A DNA stretch of 64,000 nt. It comes from Caulobacter soli (GTDB lineage: Bacteria > Pseudomonadota > Alphaproteobacteria > Caulobacterales > Caulobacteraceae). Positions 9,692 to 17,991 of the stretch are shown in pieces. The DNA lies in contig NZ_CP049199.1 of assembly GCF_011045195.1 (NCBI RefSeq), positions 1,116,001-1,180,000 of the forward strand. Direction: 5' to 3'. Position numbers and translations under genes: made by a program. The notes below the pieces were generated by a model. That model did not search any database, was not told the origin of the DNA, and was given only the letters and a program-made list of their open reading frames with translations. Position 1 is the stretch's first letter. Every line of letters starts with the position of its first letter.

Positions 9692-10441
9692 ATGACCTAT
9701 CCGACCGCTCGTCCGCACGCGCCGCGCACGGCTCTCTGGCTGACGGCCGGGGCCGCCGCCCTGGCCCTGGCGGCCTGCTCGCCTCCGACCGCCAAGCAGA
9801 CCGAGGCGCCCGCCGCGCCGGCCGCCGCCGCGCCCGCGGCCGACAAGTTCGTCATGCCTAAGGTGCCGGCGGGCGACTACACGCTCGACCCGACCCACGC
9901 CAGCCTGGAGTTCAAGGTCAACCACCTGGGCTTCTCGCACTACACCGCGCGGTTCACGACCTTCGACGCCAAGCTGAAGTTCGACCCGGCCAATCCTTCG
10001 GCCTCCAGCGTCGAGGCGACCATCGATCCCAAATCGCTGTTGCTGAACGCCCCGCCGGCCGGCTTCAAGGACGAGCTGACGGGCAAGAACTGGCTGGACG
10101 CCGGCCAGTATCCGACCATCACCTTCCGCTCGACCAAGGTCGAGGTCACCGGGGCCAACACCGCCAAGATCACCGGCGACTTCACCCTGCACGGCGTGAC
10201 CAAGCCGGTGGTGCTCGACGCCACGTTCAACGGCGGTTACGAGGGCTTCTCCATGGATCCCCACGCCCGGGTCGGTTTCTCGGCCCATGGGACGTTCAAG
10301 CGCTCGGACTTCGGCGTCGCCGCCGGCATTCCGGCGCCGGGCACGACCATGGGCGTCAGCGACGCGGTCGAGTTCAGCATCGAGACCGAGTTCAGCGGCC
10401 CGGCCTGGGTGGCGCCGCCGGCGGCCGCTCCGGCGCAGTAG
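9692..10441 (+). CDS. YceI family lipoprotein
   Basis: This 249-residue protein has a lipoprotein signal (lipobox ALAAC, Cys29), an Ala/Pro-rich linker (about 30-55) and a YceI lipocalin-like barrel (about 60-235): DYTLDPTHASLEFKVNHLGF, FTTFDAKLKFDP, NWLDAGQYPTITFRSTKVEV, GDFTLHGVTKPVVLDATFNG, GTFKRSDFGV. YceI proteins bind isoprenoid or amide lipids in the periplasm. GGGAAG lies 8 bases before the ATG. The 230-bp upstream gap holds only a weak CGTTA-CC-TAACG inverted repeat near 9536-9547. Confidence 0.88.
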   Translation: MTYPTARPHAPRTALWLTAGAAALALAACSPPTAKQTEAPAAPAAAAPAADKFVMPKVPAGDYTLDPTHASLEFKVNHLGFSHYTARFTTFDAKLKFDPANPSASSVEATIDPKSLLLNAPPAGFKDELTGKNWLDAGQYPTITFRSTKVEVTGANTAKITGDFTLHGVTKPVVLDATFNGGYEGFSMDPHARVGFSAHGTFKRSDFGVAAGIPAPGTTMGVSDAVEFSIETEFSGPAWVAPPAAAPAQ

Positions 10442-10459
10442 CGGGACGCGCTCGCGATT

Positions 10460-10485
10460 GGGGACATGCGCATGCGCATGTCCCC
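10460..10485. terminator. 26-bp perfect palindrome between converging genes
   Basis: The 26 bases form an exact palindrome with half-site GGGGACATGCGCA. It lies between the YceI stop and the esterase stop, which converge, so a bidirectional terminator or transcript-end hairpin is likely. There is no T-run. Confidence 0.5.
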
Positions 10486-10493
10486 GGCCGGCG

Positions 10494-11354
10494 CTACGGC
10501 ACGAGGTTTCGCGCCAGCGCCGGAACCGCTTCCGCCAGACCCTGGGCGATGATCTCCGAACAGGCCGCCGCGCCCTCGGGACCCAGGTGCGTGTAGTCGA
10601 ACAACGGCTCGAACCTTCCGGTGACCGGCGGCGCAGCGGGGGCTGGGGTCGGCGGATCCATCGGCACGGGCGCGGCGCCCGGGATCGGCGGCTCGTAGAA
10701 CTTCACCCCCACGGTCGTGCCGCCGGCGATGGCCTTGGCCAGGGCGGGCGAGGGCGGCGCCTCGGCCCAATCGCCGGCCTTCAGCGGGCCCAGGGCCTGG
10801 GCGGCCGCCGCGCTGCGGGCGTTCAGGTCGACCAGCGGCGTCCCGGTCTCGGCGGCCACGGCGCGAACCGCCCGCGCCCACGGGACCAGGTCGTCGACTA
10901 GCTTGCCGTCCTTGAACTGCCGGCGCGACAGGGGCGTGACCAGCACCGGGTGGGCGCCAGCCGCGCGGGCCTCCTCGACATAGCGTTTCAGGTTGGCCGG
11001 GAACTCGGTCGCAAGATCGGTCAGCCGCTCGGCCCGGCCATAGGCGTCGTTGTGGCCGAACTGGATCAGCACATAGGTGTCGGCGAACGCCCCGCCCTTC
11101 ATCTCGGCCAGGGCGAGGGTCCAGGAGCCTTCTGATCGATAGGTCTTGGTGCTGCGCCCGCCGCGACCCAGGTTCACGCAGGCGACGTTCGAGGTGATCC
11201 GCGTGGCGCAGAACGCTCCGCCCCAGCCGCTGTTCACGGCGGTGGTGGAATCGCCGACCAGCACGATCTTGGTCGCCTTGAACGGCGGCGGATCGGTCTG
11301 GGCGAGGGCGGGGGTGGCGAAGAGGGCGGCGGCGAGGAGCAGGGGTTTGAGCAT
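10494..11354 (-). CDS. rhamnogalacturonan acetylesterase-like SGNH hydrolase
   Basis: This 286-residue secreted esterase has a signal peptide (MLKPLLLAAALFATPALAQ) followed by an SGNH/GDSL fold: block I IVLVGDSTTA with the nucleophilic Ser, a Gly in NLGRGGRSTKTY, block III IQFGHNDA with Asn, and block V FDYTHLGPEG with Asp and His. This pattern is that of rhamnogalacturonan acetylesterases (CE12), which deacetylate pectin. An in-frame ATG at 11381 lies inside a dispersed palindrome, so the ATG at 11354 is preferred. A Pro/Ala-rich insert (about 215-245) precedes the catalytic His. It belongs with the plant-polymer genes that follow. Confidence 0.85.
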   Translation of the reverse strand: MLKPLLLAAALFATPALAQTDPPPFKATKIVLVGDSTTAVNSGWGGAFCATRITSNVACVNLGRGGRSTKTYRSEGSWTLALAEMKGGAFADTYVLIQFGHNDAYGRAERLTDLATEFPANLKRYVEEARAAGAHPVLVTPLSRRQFKDGKLVDDLVPWARAVRAVAAETGTPLVDLNARSAAAAQALGPLKAGDWAEAPPSPALAKAIAGGTTVGVKFYEPPIPGAAPVPMDPPTPAPAAPPVTGRFEPLFDYTHLGPEGAAACSEIIAQGLAEAVPALARNLVP

Positions 11355-11373
11355 GTCAGCGTCGCTCTTCTTC

Positions 11374-11485
11374 GTTGTCATCCCGGAAGCCTCGTAGAGG
11401 CTGTCCGGGACCCAGGGGACTGGGCTGATACGTTGCGGTTCACCTGGGTCCCGGACAAGCGCTGCGCGCTTTCCGGGACGACAAC
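11374..11485. repeat. large palindromic repeat, family B copy 1
   Basis: About 112 bp starting GTTGTCATCCCGGAAGC and ending in its near inverse (TTCCGGGACGACAAC), with internal inverted segments GTCCGGGACCCAGG and CCTGGGTCCCGGAC. The same architecture occurs at 28600-28709. It lies between the esterase start and the GH43 stop. Confidence 0.75.
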
Positions 11486-11508
11486 CTGATGAGGTCTGGA
11501 AGAAAGCT

Positions 11509-13125
11509 CTAGGCCAGCGCCCGGTACCTGAACCCCTTGAACCGCGCCGAGCCCTTGCCCGCCGCGTAGAGGCCCGGCTTCAGCATCAGGAAGCCGCCGC
11601 GCACATTGTGGTGGTAGCCCGAGACCTCCATGCCCCGGTCGAAGCGCTTCCAGGTCTTGCCGCCGTCACCGCTGGTGTGGAAGCTGACGATGTGGCGATC
11701 GTTGCGCAGCCGCAGCAGCATCTTCGACCCATGCGGATTGGCCGGCCGGCCGCGCTCGATGCCGTATTGGTGGGTGACGAAGTTCTTCGCGTCGAACCCC
11801 AGGCCGCAATAGAGCTGGCGGTCGTAGAACAGGATCAGGCCGGCGCGGGTGTCGGGATCGACCTCGATCTCGCACTCGATCTCGTAGGCCTGGTCGCCGT
11901 TGACGAAGATCAGCGGCGCGCCGGTGGAGGGGGCCTCGCCGGCGCCCTTCAGGGTCATGACGCCGTTGGCCCGGCTGATGCGCCCCGCGTCGCTGGGCTT
12001 GGGATCGAAGAAGCTCCACTGCACCCCGACCTTGTCGGTGGTGAAGTCGTCCGACAGCGCCTTGCCGTGTGGAACGGCCTTGCCGCCCTTGGGCTTGGGG
12101 AGGGGCATCGAAAGATCGCCGCCGCCGACCTCGAACCAGCCGTCCTTGGTCCAGGTGACCGGAGCCAGCAGGGTCTGGCGGCCCAGGGTGTAGAAGCCGT
12201 TTTCGTAGCCGTGATAGACGGTCCACCAGTCGCCGGCCGGGCCCTCGACCAGGGTGGCGTGGCCGCGCGACCACCATTTCTCGCTGTTGTTCGTCGTGCG
12301 CACGACCGGGTTCTTGGGATCGTCCTCCCACGGACCGGCCAGCGACTTGGCGCGGGCGACGATGACCATGTGGCCGGTCGGCGGGCCGGCCGTGCCGCCC
12401 ACGGCGGTGACCAGGTAATAGTACTCGCCGCGCTTCATCACCTTGGGGCCCTCGGGCGAGAAGCCCTCGACGTCCCAGTCGTCCGGATAGCGCCACGGAT
12501 TGTAGACGTGCTCGGGCTGGCCCACCGTCGACAGGCCGTCGGGGGCCAGCTGGATACGGTCGCCGCCCGACAGGAACAGCCAGCGCACGCCGTGCTCGTC
12601 GACCACGTGGCCGGGGTCGATGTAGCGGGGCAGCTTCAGGTCGACCGGCTCGCTCCACGGGCCCTCAATCCTGTCGGCCCAGATCACGTAGCTGGTGTTG
12701 TTGTCGGGGAACTTGGCCGGCAGGAAGATGTAGTAGCGGCCCTGGTGCTTGCAGAGCTCGGGCGCCCAGATCGAGCCGACATTGGTCTTCAGGGCGGCCG
12801 TGACCGGCGTCCAGTTCACCAGGTCCTTGGAGTGCCAGATCAGCAGGCCCGGATAGGCGTCGAACGACGAGTGGGTCATGTAGTAGTCGTCGCCGTCCTT
12901 GAGGATCGACGGGTCGGGATGGTCGCCGGCCAGGATGGGGTTGAGGAAGGTCCCGTTCCCCAGGTCGGCCTTGCGCTGGCCCTCGACGCCCTTGACCCAG
13001 GTCGGACCGGAGGTCGGCTTGCCGGGCAGGGTCCCCATCTGGGCGTCCGCGACGGCGGGCACGGCCGCGACGGCCGCGCCGGTCAGCAGCGAGCCCAGGG
13101 CTCCTCGGCGATTGATCTGGACCAT
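11509..13125 (-). CDS. glycoside hydrolase family 43, beta-xylosidase/arabinofuranosidase-like
   Basis: This 538-residue exported glycosidase has a twin-arginine signal (NRRGALGSLLTG, cleavage near ADAQ). The five-bladed propeller covers about residues 45-330, with the base Asp in AGDHPDPSIL, GSIWAPELCKHQGRYYIF and the acid Glu in EGFSPEGPKVMKRGEYYYL. A C-terminal beta-sandwich (about 350-538; DDFTTDKVGVQWSFFDPKP, RAGLILFYDRQLYCGLGFD) is of the GH43 C2/DUF1349 type. The frame stays open far upstream, but the ATG at 13125 has GGAAGG 6 bases before it and begins the signal peptide. Two LacI-type operators lie just upstream. It probably releases xylose or arabinose for the pathway encoded nearby. 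Confidence 0.9.
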   Translation of the reverse strand: MVQINRRGALGSLLTGAAVAAVPAVADAQMGTLPGKPTSGPTWVKGVEGQRKADLGNGTFLNPILAGDHPDPSILKDGDDYYMTHSSFDAYPGLLIWHSKDLVNWTPVTAALKTNVGSIWAPELCKHQGRYYIFLPAKFPDNNTSYVIWADRIEGPWSEPVDLKLPRYIDPGHVVDEHGVRWLFLSGGDRIQLAPDGLSTVGQPEHVYNPWRYPDDWDVEGFSPEGPKVMKRGEYYYLVTAVGGTAGPPTGHMVIVARAKSLAGPWEDDPKNPVVRTTNNSEKWWSRGHATLVEGPAGDWWTVYHGYENGFYTLGRQTLLAPVTWTKDGWFEVGGGDLSMPLPKPKGGKAVPHGKALSDDFTTDKVGVQWSFFDPKPSDAGRISRANGVMTLKGAGEAPSTGAPLIFVNGDQAYEIECEIEVDPDTRAGLILFYDRQLYCGLGFDAKNFVTHQYGIERGRPANPHGSKMLLRLRNDRHIVSFHTSGDGGKTWKRFDRGMEVSGYHHNVRGGFLMLKPGLYAAGKGSARFKGFRYRALA

Positions 13126-13169
13126 CTGTTTCCTTCCTTCGACGCCTGCGACGTTGGTCCGTCGCTGAT

Positions 13170-13236
13170 TGATACCGGTAACTTTAGGGTGGTCGCGGCG
13201 TGAATGTCCACCGGTGTCATCGAAGATAACGTTGTC
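13170..13236 (-). promoter_or_regulatory. two LacI-type operators upstream of the GH43 gene
   Basis: TGATACCGGTAACT (13170-13183) matches the site TGTTAGCGGTATCA (read in inverse) before the sugar permease. GATAACGTTGTC (13225-13236) matches ATGGCAACGTTGTCAT at 14976-14991. Both are near-palindromes with a central CG, as LacI-family operators have. Two different motifs suggest two regulators. Confidence 0.6.
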
Positions 13237-13251
13237 AACATGAAACGAAAA

Positions 13252-13279
13252 ACGCCCGGCGGACAGAGCCGCCGGGCGT
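13252..13279 (-). terminator. intrinsic terminator downstream of the sugar permease
   Basis: Perfect 11-bp arms ACGCCCGGCGG / CCGCCGGGCGT enclose a 6-nt loop. Read on the minus strand the hairpin is followed by TTTTT, so it should end transcripts coming from the permease gene before the GH43 promoter. Confidence 0.75.
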
Positions 13280-13298
13280 CTTGGATTTTTTGGAGATG

Positions 13299-13403
13299 CT
13301 CCCCCTCTGGGGGGGAGCTGTCGCGGAGCGACTGAGGGGGTCTTTCGGCGACGCCGCGCTGCCCCCTCCGGCCCTCCGGGCCACCTCCCCCAAAGGGGGA
13401 GGA
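13299..13403. repeat. large palindromic repeat, family E copy
   Basis: Outer arms CTCCCCCTCTGGGGGGGAG and CCTCCCCCAAAGGGGGAGG flank inner GCCCTCCGGGCC and TCGCGGAGCGA palindromes. The copy abuts the permease stop codon. Related copies are at 25888-26010, 44172-44300, 46968-47213 and 56508-56672. Confidence 0.7.
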
Positions 13404-14840
13404 TCAGCCTTCCATCGCTTCCAGTTCCTTGCCGCGCGTCTCGTTGATCAGCTTCTGCACGAGGAAGAACGAGACCACGGCGCTGAGCGCGTAGAAGCCG
13501 TAGGTCATCGGCAGGCTGTGGGCGGCCATCGAGGGGAAGCTGACCGAGATGGCGAAGTTGGCGATCCACTGGGCGAAGCCGGCGACGGCCAGGGCCGAGC
13601 CGCGCATCTGGTTGGGGAACATCTCGCCCAGCATCACCCACATCACCGGGCCCCAGCTGAGATTGAAGAACACCACATAGGCGTTGGCGGCGAACAGGGC
13701 GATCAGGCCCGTGTTGCCGGCCAGGTGCAGCGCGCCGTTCACGGTGGTGGCGGTCGAGAAGCACCAGGTCAGGATACCCAGGGTCACGGCCATGCCGGCC
13801 GAGCCGATCAGCAGCAGCGGCTTGCGGCCGATCTTGTCGATCAGGCCGATGGCCAGCAGGCAGGCCAGGATCGACAGGGCGCCCGACAGGATGTTGATCT
13901 TCAGGCTGTCGTCCTCGGTGAAGCCCACCGACTGCCACAGCACCGAGCCGTAGTAGAAGACGATGTTGATGCCGACCAGTTGCTGGAAGACGGCCAGGAC
14001 CAGGCCGGCCCAGAGGATGGCGCGGATCTTCTTGGTGTTGGGGTCCAGCAGGTCCGACAGCTTGGGCTGGTGGTCGGCCGACAGCGAGGCGCGGATTTCG
14101 GCGACCTTGCCGGCGCCTTGACCTTCGCCGAACAGGCGCGAGAGGATCTTCTCGGCCTCGGCGTCCTTGCCCTTGGCGACCAGGAAGCGCGGGCTTTCCG
14201 GAATGGCCAGCAGGGCGAAGAAGAAGACGGCGGCGGGGATGGTCTGCATCCAGAACATCCAGCGCCAGGCGGGCAGGCCCAGCCAGAACGGCGCGGTCGA
14301 GCTGCCGGCGGTGTGGGCCAGGATGTAGTTGGCCACGAACGCGCCGGTCAGGCCGGTGATGATCATGATCTGCTGCACGGACGACAGGCGGCCGCGAATG
14401 TTCGCGGGCGTGACTTCCGAGATGTAGACGGGGCAGAGCACCGAGGCCGCGCCCACGCCCAGGCCGCCGATCAGGCGGAAGACGATGAACACCAGCGAGG
14501 TGTGCGAGGCGCCGCTGCCCAGGGCGCTGACCAGGAACAGGAGCGCCGCGACGATCATCACGGTGCGGCGACCCCAGACGTCGGCCAGACGGCCCGCCGC
14601 GAAGGCGCCGAAGGCGCAGCCGAGCAGGATCGCGCCGACGTTCAGGCCGGTGCCCAGCTTGCTGAGGCTGAAGGCCTTCTCCAGGCCTTCCTGCGTGCCG
14701 TTGATGACGCCGCTGTCGTAGCCGAACATGAAGCCGCCGATGGTGGCGACGGCCACGATGGCGGCGATGAAGGCCATGTTCACCTTGGCGCCGTCGGCGC
14801 TCATGCCCGGACTCGGGCCGGCGTTGATTACAGATGCCAC
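13404..14840 (-). CDS. MFS sugar:proton symporter (SP family), probable xylose permease
   Basis: This 478-residue inner-membrane protein has 12 predicted helices and the SP-family signatures: GYDSGVINGTQ in helix 1, GRLADVWGRRTVM in loop 2-3, PESPRFLVAKGK after helix 6, GLVLAVFQQLVGINIVFYYG in helix 7 and GRKPLLLIGS in loop 8-9. It resembles XylE-type permeases, and a similar permease lies close to the xyl operon in Caulobacter crescentus. Its LacI-type operators (14924-14991) resemble those before GH43 and xylX, which supports a pentose role, but the substrate is inferred. Confidence 0.88.
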   Translation of the reverse strand: MASVINAGPSPGMSADGAKVNMAFIAAIVAVATIGGFMFGYDSGVINGTQEGLEKAFSLSKLGTGLNVGAILLGCAFGAFAAGRLADVWGRRTVMIVAALLFLVSALGSGASHTSLVFIVFRLIGGLGVGAASVLCPVYISEVTPANIRGRLSSVQQIMIITGLTGAFVANYILAHTAGSSTAPFWLGLPAWRWMFWMQTIPAAVFFFALLAIPESPRFLVAKGKDAEAEKILSRLFGEGQGAGKVAEIRASLSADHQPKLSDLLDPNTKKIRAILWAGLVLAVFQQLVGINIVFYYGSVLWQSVGFTEDDSLKINILSGALSILACLLAIGLIDKIGRKPLLLIGSAGMAVTLGILTWCFSTATTVNGALHLAGNTGLIALFAANAYVVFFNLSWGPVMWVMLGEMFPNQMRGSALAVAGFAQWIANFAISVSFPSMAAHSLPMTYGFYALSAVVSFFLVQKLINETRGKELEAMEG

Positions 14841-14923
14841 GTTCTTTTCCCCGATGGGCCCGAAGGCCGCGTTTGATCCCTAACGAGCCCTGGACTGGGG
14901 CCTTTGGTTGGGCTTGACCTTAA

Positions 14924-14991
14924 TGTTAGCGGTATCAGGTCGCAAGCGCCCTCAACGCCCCAGGCTTAAGGCGCAATGGCAACGTTGTCAT
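14924..14991. promoter_or_regulatory. two LacI-type operators between the sugar permease and TonB receptor
   Basis: TGTTAGCGGTATCA (14924-14937) is a one-arm variant of the perfect palindrome TGTTAGCGCTAACA before xylX. ATGGCAACGTTGTCAT (14976-14991) is a palindrome with one mismatched pair. Either could act on the permease (start 14840) or the receptor (start 15126), which are divergent. The remaining bases of this 285-bp gap show nothing else clear. Confidence 0.6.
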
Positions 14992-15125
14992 CCCTGCGAC
15001 ACAGGGCTTTGCACGAGAACATGACCGAAAAGACATTTGCCTAGGCGGGCGAGTTGGCCTCTTTCGCGCCTCCAAGTCGTGGTCAAGCTACACCTTGCCG
15101 CTTCAGTATCCGTCGGGGGATTTCC

Positions 15126-17312
15126 GTGCGTCTCAAAGTTCTGCTGCTCGCCGCCACGGCGATCCTTTCGCCAGGCCTGGCCTTCGCGCAGACGGCGCCC
15201 GCGCCGGCGGGCAAGCCCGCGTCCGCCAAGCCGCCGGCCAAGACAGGCGACGCCGCGACCGCCGTCGAGGGCGTGACGGTGACCAGCGACTCCACGGCCA
15301 TGCGCACCTCGATCGATCGTCGCAGCTACAGCGTCGCCAACGACCTGTCGGCCAAGACCGGATCGATCGCCGACGCCCTGCGCAACATCCCCTCGGTCGA
15401 GGTCGACGTGCAGGGCAATGTCAGCCTGCGCGGCGATCCCAACGTCACGATCATGATCGACGGCAAGCCCTCCAGCATGTTCAACGGCGACGGCAAGGCC
15501 GACGCCCTGCAGCAGATGCCGGCCGACCAGATCGACCGCGTCGAGGTGATGACCAACCCTTCGGCCGCCTATCGTCCCGACGGCACGGCCGGGATCATCA
15601 ACCTGATCACCAAGCAGACCCACAAGCCGGGCGCGACCGGCTCGGTGAAGCTGAACCTCGGCCCCCACGGGCGCTACAACACCGGCGTCACCGGCAATCT
15701 GGTCAAGGGCAAGCTGACCCTGTCGGGCGACGCCAGCTATCGCTACGACCGCCAACGGTTCTGGTCGGTGGACGAGCGGGAAGATTCCGTCAGCGGCGAG
15801 CGCACCGTGCAGGACAGCGCGTTCACCAACGCCGGCGGCGCGGTGAACCTGCGCGGCGGCGTCGACTACGCCCTGACCAAGAAGGACCGCCTGAGCGGCG
15901 AGGTCCGCTATCGCGGCCTGGACTATTCCACGGGCGGCCAGGACAGCTACGCCACACTGTCGCCGTCCACGGGCCCGGCCTATGTCCGCGACAGCGACAC
16001 CGACATGCATCGCCAGAACAGCGCGGTTAGCGGCGACTGGCGTCACCAGTTCAAGGGCGCCGAGCACGAGCTGGACGCCCACCTGGAATACGAGACGACC
16101 GACTTCAAGCGCGCGGGTCACGCCTTCATCGACAACGCGACCAGCGCCGACGCCTACGAAATCTACGGCTACGGCGCCGAGCAGGACCGGATCAACTTCA
16201 AGCTCGACTACACCCGTCCCATGGCCGGCGAGGCCAAGCTGAAGGCCGGGCTGGACTTGGAGGGCGTCGACAACGACTACGACAACCACGGCTCCAGCGG
16301 CGCGTCCCTGGCCAGCCAGGCCGTCGATCCGCGCCGGACCAACCGTTTCCTCTACGACCAGGACGTCTATGCCGGCTACGTCACCTACGAGCGGCCGTTC
16401 GGCGACTTCACGGTGCTGGGCGGTCTACGGGCCGAGCAGGTCGAGATCCGCACCGACCAGGTGACCTCGGCGCAGAAGGACGACAACAGCTATTTCAAGC
16501 TCTATCCGTCGCTGCACATGGGCTACACCCTGAGCCAGACCCAGACCCTGACGGCCAACTACAGCAAGCGCGTCCAGCGTCCGCAGGTCCAGGACCTCAA
16601 CCCCTATCCGGTCTATCTGGACCCCACCAACTACCGGGCCGGCAATCCCGACCTGAAGCCGCAGATCACCGACTCCTACGAGCTGGGCTGGCAGTACCGG
16701 AAGGGGCCGGCCTCGTACCTGGCCACGGCCTATTACCGGCGGAGCCGCGACGGCGTGACCGACGTGGTGCGCGACCTGGGCGACGGGGTGTTCCTGACCA
16801 CGCGCGAGAACCTGGCCACGAGCCGCAACGGCGGGCTGGAGCTGGTGGCCAACGGCAAGCTGACGCCCAAGCTCAGCTACAATGTCAGCGCCAACGCCTT
16901 CTGGAACGAGATCGACGCGGGCAATCTGGGCTTTTCCGGCACGCGCTCCGGCACGACGCTGTCGGGCCGGGCCAGCCTCAGCTGGCAGGCCACGCCCAAG
17001 GACTTTTTCCAGCTGAACGCCCTGACCTCGGGCAAGCGCCTGACGGCGCAGGGCTACCGCGAGCCGATCTCGTTGCTGAACCTGGGCTATCGCCGCAAGG
17101 TCAGCGACAAGCTGAACTTCGTGGTCACCGCCAACGACGTCCTGGACGGGTTCAAGGACGTCACCGTGATCGACACCGCGCGGCTGCACGAACGTATCGA
17201 GCGGACGGCGAACGTGCGCGCGGTGTTCTTCGGCTTCACCTACGCCTTCGGCGGCGGCAAGGCGCGGCCCGAGGCGTTCGACTTCGGCACGGGCGCGCCG
17301 GCGGGCAACTAG
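15126..17312 (+). CDS. TonB-dependent outer-membrane receptor
   Basis: This 728-residue receptor has a signal peptide (VRLKVLLLAATAILSPGLAFAQ), a Pro/Ala/Lys linker, a plug domain (about 45-150: SIADALRNIPSVEVDVQGNV, VTIMIDGKPSSMFNG, DRVEVMTNPSAAYRPDG, GIINLITKQ) and a large outer-membrane barrel of the OMP_b-brl family (about 170-715). The start is GTG at 15126 with a GGGGGA site upstream; the in-frame ATG at 15054 would bury the signal peptide. No TonB box is obvious. Its position beside a sugar permease and glycosidases suggests oligosaccharide uptake (inferred). Its TAG stop overlaps the TAG of the convergent gene. Confidence 0.88.
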   Translation: MRLKVLLLAATAILSPGLAFAQTAPAPAGKPASAKPPAKTGDAATAVEGVTVTSDSTAMRTSIDRRSYSVANDLSAKTGSIADALRNIPSVEVDVQGNVSLRGDPNVTIMIDGKPSSMFNGDGKADALQQMPADQIDRVEVMTNPSAAYRPDGTAGIINLITKQTHKPGATGSVKLNLGPHGRYNTGVTGNLVKGKLTLSGDASYRYDRQRFWSVDEREDSVSGERTVQDSAFTNAGGAVNLRGGVDYALTKKDRLSGEVRYRGLDYSTGGQDSYATLSPSTGPAYVRDSDTDMHRQNSAVSGDWRHQFKGAEHELDAHLEYETTDFKRAGHAFIDNATSADAYEIYGYGAEQDRINFKLDYTRPMAGEAKLKAGLDLEGVDNDYDNHGSSGASLASQAVDPRRTNRFLYDQDVYAGYVTYERPFGDFTVLGGLRAEQVEIRTDQVTSAQKDDNSYFKLYPSLHMGYTLSQTQTLTANYSKRVQRPQVQDLNPYPVYLDPTNYRAGNPDLKPQITDSYELGWQYRKGPASYLATAYYRRSRDGVTDVVRDLGDGVFLTTRENLATSRNGGLELVANGKLTPKLSYNVSANAFWNEIDAGNLGFSGTRSGTTLSGRASLSWQATPKDFFQLNALTSGKRLTAQGYREPISLLNLGYRRKVSDKLNFVVTANDVLDGFKDVTVIDTARLHERIERTANVRAVFFGFTYAFGGGKARPEAFDFGTGAPAGN

Positions 17313-17782
17313 CGGGGACCGCCCAGCGTATAGCCGCGACCGGTCAGGCAGGCGGCGCGCGCCTGGTCGAACCCGGCCTGGGTGGCGGCGACCTGCTGCT
17401 CGGCGGCCTCGTTCTGGGCGCGGGCCGCGCGCCGGTTCTTCGAGCGCCGCATGACGCCGCCAGCGACCGCGCCGGCGACGGCCGCGTCACCCGCGTCGCC
17501 GCCGGAGATGGCGCCGATGCCCGCCCCGACCGCCGCGCCCTTGACCCTGGCTCCGCTGCCCGTCACCGGCGCGGCCGAGGCCTGGGCCACGACGGGCGGA
17601 TGCATCGGGTCGAAGCCGGTCTGCTGGGTGGCCCAGTGCGAGCAGGCCGTCTCGTCCTTCTGTTGCTGGGCCTGGCTCTGACCCTTGGCGGGATAGGCGT
17701 ATTGGGCGCCGGCCGAACCGGCCATCGCCAGCTCGCCGACCACCAGCGCGACCACCAGGCTTGCTCGGATCCTGGGCTTCAT
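17309..17782 (-). CDS. glycine-zipper exported protein, unknown function
   Basis: This 157-residue protein has a signal peptide (MKPRIRASLVVALVVGELAM..., cleavage near AGAQ), a Gln-rich segment with one Cys (DETACSHWATQQTGFDP), a glycine-zipper (about residues 80-115, GAAVGAGIGAISGGDAGDA then AVAGAVAGGVMRR) and a C-terminal helix with a second Cys (ARAACLTGRGYTLG). Glycine-zipper proteins of this type sit in the envelope. GGAG lies 8 bases before the ATG. It converges on the TonB receptor, and the two TAG stops share the bases CTAG. Confidence 0.75.
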   Translation of the reverse strand: MKPRIRASLVVALVVGELAMAGSAGAQYAYPAKGQSQAQQQKDETACSHWATQQTGFDPMHPPVVAQASAAPVTGSGARVKGAAVGAGIGAISGGDAGDAAVAGAVAGGVMRRSKNRRAARAQNEAAEQQVAATQAGFDQARAACLTGRGYTLGGPR

Positions 17783-17961
17783 AGAGCGGCTCCCGTCCTG
17801 AGGCCCGCACCCGCCCTCACGGCGAGCCGGGCCTGGAAAGACCAAGCTTTGCGCGTCGCCGGGCTGGCGGCCATCGGGACATCGCCGCAGGAACGCCTGG
17901 GCAAATTGCCTAGTCGGCGAGGCGTCTGACGTCGCCCCTTGCATGTTGCAAATCCTCTCGC

Positions 17962-17991
17962 TACATACTGAACCAAATGGTTCAGTATGTA
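17962..17991. promoter_or_regulatory. 30-bp perfect operator containing the arsR-type gene's start codon
   Basis: Arms TACATACTGAACCA (17962-17975) and TGGTTCAGTATGTA (17978-17991) are exact inverses around AA. The ATG at 17977 lies inside the site. A -10-like CATACT (17964-17969), with TTGCAT at 17939-17944, would put the start point near the ATG, so the mRNA may be leaderless and directly repressed by its product. Confidence 0.75.

Noticed and set aside
13126..13938. Upstream extension of the GH43 reading frame
   Set aside because: It runs through operators, a terminator and out-of-frame permease sequence; the ATG at 13125 has a good ribosome site and begins a Tat signal peptide.
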